From positions 1 through 10,535 of the forward strand of contig JAOZMA010000057.1 of NCBI GenBank assembly GCA_029934555.1: DNA of 10,535 nucleotides. Reading direction: 5' to 3'. Under the pieces are notes generated by a model. It did no database searches, was not told the DNA's origin, and worked only from the letters and a program-made list of their open reading frames with translations. The DNA comes from Acidimicrobiia bacterium. GTDB lineage: Bacteria; Actinomycetota; Acidimicrobiia; Spongiisociales; UBA5794. Position 1 is the stretch's first letter. Each line of letters starts with the position of its first letter. The translations under genes were made by a program, and so were the position numbers. Below, piece by piece: positions 5,809-10,535 of the stretch.

Positions 5809-6839
5809 TCGATCTCCGCTCAGATACCGTCACGCATCCGTCCGACGAGATGAGGGCAGTGATGGCGTCGGCTCCCGTCGGAGACGACGTCCTCGGTGAC
5901 GATCCGACCGTCATTCTCCTCGAGGAGCGAGTCGCCGACCTCCTGGGCAAAGAGGCTGCCGTCTACGTCCCGTCCGGCACCATGGCGAATCAGATCGCCC
6001 TCCGGGTCCACACACGCTCCGGGGACCGGGTCGTGATGGACGCCGATTCCCACATCCGGGTGCATGAGAGCGGCGCCCCTGCCTCCCTGGCCGGTGTCAC
6101 GATCGTTCCCGTTGCAGGCATCCACGGCATCTTCACTGCCGACCAGGTCGTCGCTGCGGCTCCGGGGCCGTCACCCGACTTCCCGCCGGGCCTCTTCGAT
6201 CCGACAACGCTCGTCACGATGGAGAACACCCACAATGAAGCGGGTGGAACGGTGTGGCCTCTCGAGTCGATGCGCTCGGTGAGTGATGGGGCAAGAGACC
6301 TCGGACTCGCCGTCCACCTCGACGGCGCCCGACTGTGGAACGCGACCGCCGCGTCCGGCATCAGGCTGGACCGGTACGCCGATACGGCGGACACGGTGAA
6401 CGTGTGCTTCTCGAAGGGCCTCGGCGCCCCGGTCGGATCGGCGCTCGCCGGGCCACGCGATCTCATCGACCGCGGCCGCTGGTTCAAGAAGATGTACGGG
6501 GGTGGATTCCGTCAGGCAGGGATCATCGCTGCCGGCGCCCTCTACGCGCTCGAGCACAATCGCGATCGTCTCGTCGACGACCACGCCAACGCCCGGCGAT
6601 TCGCCGAGGCCGCTGCCGATCTCGACGGTGTCACGGTCGATCTCGAGTCGGTCCAGACGAACATGGTCTTCTTCGACGTGGATGATGCGTCTGCATTCGC
6701 TGGCCGACTCCGCTCTGCCGGTGTTGACACGCTCGCCCTCGGTCCTACCCGCATTCGAGCGGTGTTCCACCTCGATGTCTCCGACGCCGACACGACCACG
6801 GCGATCGAGATACTCCACGGGGTAGCGACCGGTCGATAG
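5805..6839 (+). CDS. ltaE: Low-specificity L-threonine aldolase
   Basis: PLP-dependent fold-type I enzyme of 344 aa, the normal length, which cleaves L-threonine or L-allo-threonine to glycine and acetaldehyde. Hallmarks are LRSDTVTHPSDEMR (4-17), the PLP phosphate-binding SGTMAN (57-62), and H83 in DADSHI, which stacks on PLP in the family. MENTHNEAGG (139-148) and D173 in HLDGARLWN, binding the pyridine nitrogen, follow. The Schiff-base lysine is K204 in FSKGLGAPVGS. A Pro-rich loop of about ten residues (APGPSPDFPP, 119-128) is a little longer than usual. It starts inside the stop of the phosphatase gene and therefore has no ribosome site of its own. Glycine from this reaction feeds one-carbon metabolism; a functional link with the two upstream genes is not evident. 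The next gene converges after 74 bp. Confidence 0.95.
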   Translation: MIDLRSDTVTHPSDEMRAVMASAPVGDDVLGDDPTVILLEERVADLLGKEAAVYVPSGTMANQIALRVHTRSGDRVVMDADSHIRVHESGAPASLAGVTIVPVAGIHGIFTADQVVAAAPGPSPDFPPGLFDPTTLVTMENTHNEAGGTVWPLESMRSVSDGARDLGLAVHLDGARLWNATAASGIRLDRYADTADTVNVCFSKGLGAPVGSALAGPRDLIDRGRWFKKMYGGGFRQAGIIAAGALYALEHNRDRLVDDHANARRFAEAAADLDGVTVDLESVQTNMVFFDVDDASAFAGRLRSAGVDTLALGPTRIRAVFHLDVSDADTTTAIEILHGVATGR

Positions 6840-6913
6840 CGGGACCGCTCACGAGCGATTCCGAGATGACCCCTGCGATCGGCACGCCCGGCATGGTGCA
6901 GCCTCAGGAACCG

Positions 6914-7372
6914 CTACACGAGGGCTGCGGTGACGACGGCTGCGACCGAGATCACGGCGGCCAGGAGAACCATCACGACAACGAACGTGTTGGAGATGCC
7001 ACCATCGTCAAGCGGGTTGCGGATCGGTTTGACGTTCGTGACGAGCTCGTCGAGATAGTCGTCCTCATCGTCCTGCACCAATGGCCGGAGGACCTGGGCA
7101 TGGGACGAGACCGTCGCCGACAGCGGGATCTCTGCTGCGCCGGCGAATTCGGATGGCGAGTCGGGGCGGAAGAGGATCGACTCACCACCGAGGGTCAGGT
7201 TGAAGGATCCGTTCTGCTCCGGGACGATCGAGTAGTCGCTGCGGTGCCAGGAGCCCAACTGGTTGTCGCCCGATGTCAGGGTCACACGCTCCGGATCAAG
7301 GCACAGCGTCGCAGCGAGCCCGCCCTCCGCGTCTCCCGGAAGGAGCACATCTCCGGTGAACGTCTTGGTCAT
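6914..7372 (-). CDS. Unknown protein with C-terminal membrane anchor
   Basis: Protein of 152 aa that I do not recognise. Residues about 1-95 are predicted mostly beta: LDPERVTLTSGDNQLG, then WHRSDYSIVPE, then FNLTLGGESILFRP, in a short-strand pattern resembling small PH-like barrels of actinobacterial proteins. That resemblance is by eye and weak. A charged linker containing DDEDDYLDE (about 101-109) follows. A single hydrophobic segment of about 22 residues ends the protein (about 130-151), so it is likely tail-anchored with the N-terminal domain in the cytoplasm. GGAGG lies 4 nt before the ATG. It is on the same strand as dnaE2, 62 bp downstream of its stop, and could be co-transcribed or have its own promoter (TAGGCT on the minus strand at 7414-7409). 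Confidence 0.75.
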   Translation of the reverse strand: MTKTFTGDVLLPGDAEGGLAATLCLDPERVTLTSGDNQLGSWHRSDYSIVPEQNGSFNLTLGGESILFRPDSPSEFAGAAEIPLSATVSSHAQVLRPLVQDDEDDYLDELVTNVKPIRNPLDDGGISNTFVVVMVLLAAVISVAAVVTAALV

Positions 7373-7434
7373 CGATCCTCCAAATCCGCTTACAGGTTCT
7401 GCATCGGCAGCCTACCCCCGCGGAGTGAAGTTGA

Positions 7435-10400
7435 TTATTTGAAATCCCTCGACCGGATACCGTCGACCGACCATCGGGCGAACCGATGGGCAACGAAATT
7501 CGTGACACCGTCAACGTGTTCGACAACCCCCTCGATCACCACCCCCACAGCCTTCCGTGCAACCTCGTAGTGCGCATCCCACACCTGCGGGAGAACGACG
7601 ACGTTGAGCAGACCTGTCTCGTCTTCGAGGTTCAGGAACCGTACGCCACGGGCCGTTGACGGTCGTTGACGGTGGGTGATGATCCCGCCGACACGAGCCC
7701 TGGTGCCGTGACGGCGGTCCTCGAGGACCCTTCCGATCGGGATACATCCTCGATCGTTCAGCATCCCGCGAACGAGGGAGACGGGATGCGTCGTCGAGAT
7801 GCCGGTCGACCAGAGATCGGCCTGCACGTGCTCGGCACGGCTCATCCCCGGGAGAGGTGGCGCCTCGCCACCGGGTGGGAGCGAGAGGCGATCCGGGCCA
7901 AGTTCAACCAGCGTCCCCGCCGTCCACATCCCTTCCCGTCGGTCGAGGCCAACCGGTGCGAGCGCTCCCGATGCAGCGAGGCTCTCGTAGGCATCGAGAG
8001 GAAGACCCGTTCGTTGCGCGAGATCCTCCGGAGTCGTGAACACACCGCCGGTCATGCGGGCCGCTTCGATCCGCGCGATCTCGGCCTCTCCCAGGTTCCG
8101 AACGTACCGGAGACCGACCCGCAGACCAACGGCGGGGCGGAGGGGATCGTCCACCGGCCCCCTCCCCCGCCGCCACGATCCTCCGAGATAGTCGGCGATG
8201 TCATCACGGTCGGTCTCGATCGGTTCGATCGTGCAATCGAACGCCGAAGCGTTCACATCGGGGACGAGGATGACGACCCCGTGATGTTGAGCGTCCTGCA
8301 CGAGTGAGTTCGGCGTGTAGAAACCCATCGGCTGGGCGTTGAGCAGACCGGCGAAGAACTCCGTCGGCCAGTGGTGCTTCAGCCATGCAGCCGCGTAAAC
8401 GATGTAGGCGAACGAGACGGAGTGGCTCTCCGGGAACCCGAACGATGCGAACCCCTGGAGCTTCTCCCAGATCTCATTTGCAGGAGCGCCGGTGATGCCG
8501 TTCGATGCCATGCCGGAGAACACCTCGGTGTGGAGACGATCCATCGCCTCCGATGCCCGCTTGTGGGTCATCGCCTGGCGCAGGCGATCGGACTGGCCCG
8601 GCGTGAACCCGGCGCAGACCCTGGCAAGCTCCATCAGCTGCTCCTGGAAGATGGGGACCCCGAGGGTCTTCTTGAGGATCGGTTCCGCAGACGGATGCGG
8701 GTAGCGGACATCCTCTTCGCCGTTCCTACGCCGGAGGAACGGATGGACGGATTGACCCTGGATCGGGCCGGGCCGGATGAGGGCCACTTCGATCGCCAGG
8801 TCGTAGAACGTTCGCGGCTTCAGCTTCGGAAGGGTCGCCATCTGCGCCCGGGATTCGATCTGGAAGATCCCGACGGTGTCGGCCCGGGTCATCAAGTCGT
8901 ATATGACGGGTTCCTGCGGGATGGTGGAGAGGTCGATGTCGATGCCGTGTGTCTCCGAGATCATGTCGACGGTCAGGTGCATGCCGTTGAGCGCACCGAG
9001 GGCGAGCAGATCGAACTTGACGATCCCCATCGTTGCACAGTCGTCCTTGTCCCATTGGAGAACGGAGCGATCCTCCATCCTTCCCCACTCCATCGGCACC
9101 GTCTCCCAGAGAGGACGGCGTGCAACGACCATGCCACCCGAGTGGATACCGAGATGACGCGGGAACCCGTCGAGGCGGCGGCACACGTCGACGATGAAGT
9201 CACTGGTGAGCCCTTCCGGGAGGTCGACGACGTCACCGATCGCTCCGGGGTCGCGGGTATCGAGATAGCGGGTGAGTCCGTTGACCTGAGCCTGTGTGAG
9301 AGCGAACGCCTTGCCGACGTCCTGGAGCACCGACCGGGCACGGTATGTGATGACGTTGGCGACCATCGCTGCTCGCTCCCGTCCGTAACGGCGGTAGCAG
9401 TATTGGATGACCTCCTCCCGGCGTTCGGCTTCGAAATCGATGTCGATGTCCGGTGGTCGGCCGCGCTCGGAGGAGAGGAACCGTTCGAACGGAAGGTTCA
9501 ACCGGATCGGGTCGACACGGGTCAACCCGAGACATCGACAGACCGCCGAGTCGGCCCCCGATCCGCGGATCTGGCAGTAGATGCCCTGTGATCGTGCGAA
9601 CGTGACGATGTCCCACGCAACAAGGAAGAACCCGGCGAAGCCGAGATCGGAGATCACCGACAGCTCGTGGTCCATCCTCCGGCGTGCGGCCGGATCCATC
9701 TCACCTGCCCTACCCGGGTACACGTCACGTGCGCCTTCGTCAACGAGGTGCCTCAGGTATTCGTCTTCGGTCGTGAATGCGCCGGGCATCGGAAAGTCGG
9801 GCAGCTCCGGGGCGAGGAGATCGAGGTCGAAGGCCAGGGATGCTCCAAGGTCTGCGGACCGTTCGACCGCACCGGGGTAGCGACGGAAGAGCGCCAACAT
9901 CTCATCAGGAGATCGGAGATGCCGGAGGTCGGTCGCCGGCCGGAACCCATCGGCGGTGTCGAGATCGCGTCGTCCCGCAATGGCGGCGAGAACCTCCGCG
10001 AGGTCCGCGTCACGACGATCGGCATAGTGGGCGTTGTTGGTCGCAACGTACGGGATCCGGAGCCGGTGGGCCACCTCGAAGAGAAGATCGTTGCGGGCAT
10101 CATCATCCGGCATGCCGTGGTGCGTGAGTTCGATGAAGAGCCGACCGGGGAAGATCTCACGCAGTTTCGCTGCAGCGGTCATCGCTCCTGTGAGATCACC
10201 GACTTGTGCGGCACGGGGAACGGCACCACTCCGGCATCCGGTCAAGGCGACGAGGTTTCCATCACGTGACGCGATGGAAAGGTCGTCGTACGAGTAGACA
10301 GGCCGATCCTTCTCCCCACGGAACTGGCCTCTGGTCACGAACCGGCTCAGGGCCGCGTACCCCGCCGGATCGGGAGTGAGGAGGACCAGATGATCCGAAG

Positions 10401-10535
10401 GCGGAAGGTCAACCGGCTTGCTTCCATGCATCCGCTTCCTGGACCGCCCCCGCCTCCGCTCCCCGTCCCCCTGCTTTTCCTCCCCCTCAGGGGGAGGTGC
10501 CGAGCCCAGCGAGGCGGAGGGGGTCAAAGCTGCCC
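7435..10535 (-). CDS. dnaE2: Error-prone DNA polymerase DnaE2 (5' end outside window)
   Basis: C-family polymerase for damage-induced mutagenic synthesis, normally working with ImuA and ImuB. The reading frame is open to the window edge, about 1033 codons, so the first part of the PHP domain, including its HAHS and TDHD-type metal motifs, is cut off. Counting from codon 10527, the rest of PHP is visible (VATNNAHY). It is followed by RGSGADS, then PPDIDIDFE with two of the polymerase aspartates (D360, D362), and the third at D506 in KFDLLAL. Helix-hairpin-helix sequences (GLPLDAYESLAASGAL) and an OB fold come next. The OB fold has the DnaE2 hallmark HRQRPSTARGVRFLNLEDETG, and the C-terminus is SRDFK. 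RGSGADS differs from the RGSAANS I would expect. An 84-bp palindromic element lies in frame near the right edge. An internal ATG at 10431 is not a credible start because it would truncate PHP. Confidence 0.96.
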   Translation of the reverse strand, partial: AALTPSASLGSAPPPEGEEKQGDGERRRGRSRKRMHGSKPVDLPPSDHLVLLTPDPAGYAALSRFVTRGQFRGEKDRPVYSYDDLSIASRDGNLVALTGCRSGAVPRAAQVGDLTGAMTAAAKLREIFPGRLFIELTHHGMPDDDARNDLLFEVAHRLRIPYVATNNAHYADRRDADLAEVLAAIAGRRDLDTADGFRPATDLRHLRSPDEMLALFRRYPGAVERSADLGASLAFDLDLLAPELPDFPMPGAFTTEDEYLRHLVDEGARDVYPGRAGEMDPAARRRMDHELSVISDLGFAGFFLVAWDIVTFARSQGIYCQIRGSGADSAVCRCLGLTRVDPIRLNLPFERFLSSERGRPPDIDIDFEAERREEVIQYCYRRYGRERAAMVANVITYRARSVLQDVGKAFALTQAQVNGLTRYLDTRDPGAIGDVVDLPEGLTSDFIVDVCRRLDGFPRHLGIHSGGMVVARRPLWETVPMEWGRMEDRSVLQWDKDDCATMGIVKFDLLALGALNGMHLTVDMISETHGIDIDLSTIPQEPVIYDLMTRADTVGIFQIESRAQMATLPKLKPRTFYDLAIEVALIRPGPIQGQSVHPFLRRRNGEEDVRYPHPSAEPILKKTLGVPIFQEQLMELARVCAGFTPGQSDRLRQAMTHKRASEAMDRLHTEVFSGMASNGITGAPANEIWEKLQGFASFGFPESHSVSFAYIVYAAAWLKHHWPTEFFAGLLNAQPMGFYTPNSLVQDAQHHGVVILVPDVNASAFDCTIEPIETDRDDIADYLGGSWRRGRGPVDDPLRPAVGLRVGLRYVRNLGEAEIARIEAARMTGGVFTTPEDLAQRTGLPLDAYESLAASGALAPVGLDRREGMWTAGTLVELGPDRLSLPPGGEAPPLPGMSRAEHVQADLWSTGISTTHPVSLVRGMLNDRGCIPIGRVLEDRRHGTRARVGGIITHRQRPSTARGVRFLNLEDETGLLNVVVLPQVWDAHYEVARKAVGVVIEGVVEHVDGVTNFVAHRFARWSVDGIRSRDFK
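8131..8174. repeat. Shorter G/C inverted repeat within dnaE2
   Basis: GGCGGGGCGGAGGGGATC (8131-8148) and CCCCCTCCCCCGCCGCC (8158-8174) form an imperfect inverted repeat. The left arm matches the right arm of the element at 10508-10525 at 15 of 18 positions. It encodes part of a Gly/Arg/Pro linker (WRRGRGPVDDPLRPAVG) before the helix-hairpin-helix region. Codon bias toward G/C in such a linker could produce this by chance. Confidence 0.3.
10442..10525. repeat. Nested palindromic element within dnaE2
   Basis: GC-rich 84-bp stretch with outer arms GACCGCCCCCGCCTCCGCT (10442-10460) and, as reverse complement, GACCCCCTCCGCCTCGCT (10508-10525). They match well apart from short indels. A perfect 19-bp palindrome with CCTCCCCCT and AGGGGGAGG arms lies inside at 10479-10497. 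The length is a multiple of three, so the dnaE2 frame passes through and reads a Ser/Pro/Glu/Arg-rich low-complexity linker (PPPEGEEKQGDGERRRGR). It looks like a REP- or MITE-like dispersed repeat lodged in a surface loop of the PHP domain. No second full copy occurs in this window, so the repeat nature is inferred from its architecture. Confidence 0.55.

Noticed and set aside
6840..6913. CGCTC/GAGCG hairpin between the convergent aldolase and unknown genes as a terminator
   Set aside because: The arms are separated by only two bases, leaving a stem of about 4 bp without a T-tract, which is too weak.
7390..7404. Four-codon minus-strand ORF (ATG to TAA) just after a TAGGCT box, as a possible leader peptide for the membrane-anchored protein
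   Set aside because: The box ends only 4 nt before the ATG, too close for transcription to start at or before it, and such a short ORF is expected by chance.
7856..7890. Hairpin GGTGGCG/CGCCACC and a second imperfect inverted repeat in dnaE2
   Set aside because: It falls in a Pro/Gly-rich linker (PPGGEAPPLPG) where GC-biased codons readily form such arms; no clear similarity to the other palindromic elements.
8371..9591. Plus-strand frame of about 400 codons opposite dnaE2
   Set aside because: It is a shadow of dnaE2, whose polymerase motifs lie on the minus strand in the same region.

Overview
The window comes from a high-GC bacterium, most likely an actinobacterium. I cannot place it further from sequence alone; a lineage like Acidimicrobiia is a guess. 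The support is a GC-rich third codon position throughout, actinobacterial-style TANNNT -10 boxes sitting directly before start codons, a DnaE2-type mutagenic polymerase, a GTG-started SDR, and a lysoplasmalogenase / phosphatase / threonine aldolase cluster.

Left part (1-1752): a complete IS1380-family insertion sequence, about 1.70 kb. It has 16-bp terminal inverted repeats (15/16 matching), a CTAG target duplication on both sides, and one intact DDE transposase on the minus strand. Its ribosome binding site lies in one arm of a long inverted repeat, which suggests a read-through-protection hairpin. The element landed 34 bp before the start of a small DUF1214 gene and separated it from its original upstream DNA.

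Middle-left (1782-3877, plus strand): three monocistronic-looking genes, namely a DUF1214-domain protein, a VOC (glyoxalase-fold) protein and an NAD-type short-chain dehydrogenase/reductase. Each has its own Shine-Dalgarno sequence and a gap of about 160-190 bp before the next. Nothing shows that they share a pathway.

Middle (4088-6839): a minus-strand ferritin faces away from a plus-strand cluster of lysoplasmalogenase (YhhN), SixA-like histidine phosphatase and low-specificity L-threonine aldolase. The ferritin and lysoplasmalogenase starts are only 58 bp apart, with overlapping -10-like boxes in an imperfect palindrome. The phosphatase and aldolase genes overlap by ATGA and are probably translationally coupled. 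The lysoplasmalogenase and phosphatase starts look leaderless.

Right part (6914-10535, minus strand): dnaE2, the error-prone DNA polymerase III alpha-like subunit, runs in from beyond the right edge, so the first half of its PHP domain is missing. It is followed after 62 bp by a small protein with a C-terminal membrane anchor and unknown function. The N-terminal part of the visible dnaE2 reading frame contains an 84-bp GC-rich palindromic element that reads through in frame as a low-complexity linker.

No tRNA, rRNA or CRISPR array was seen. No new multi-gene defence or metabolic system is evident. The most interesting points are the RBS-sequestering hairpin of the IS and the palindromic element inside dnaE2.
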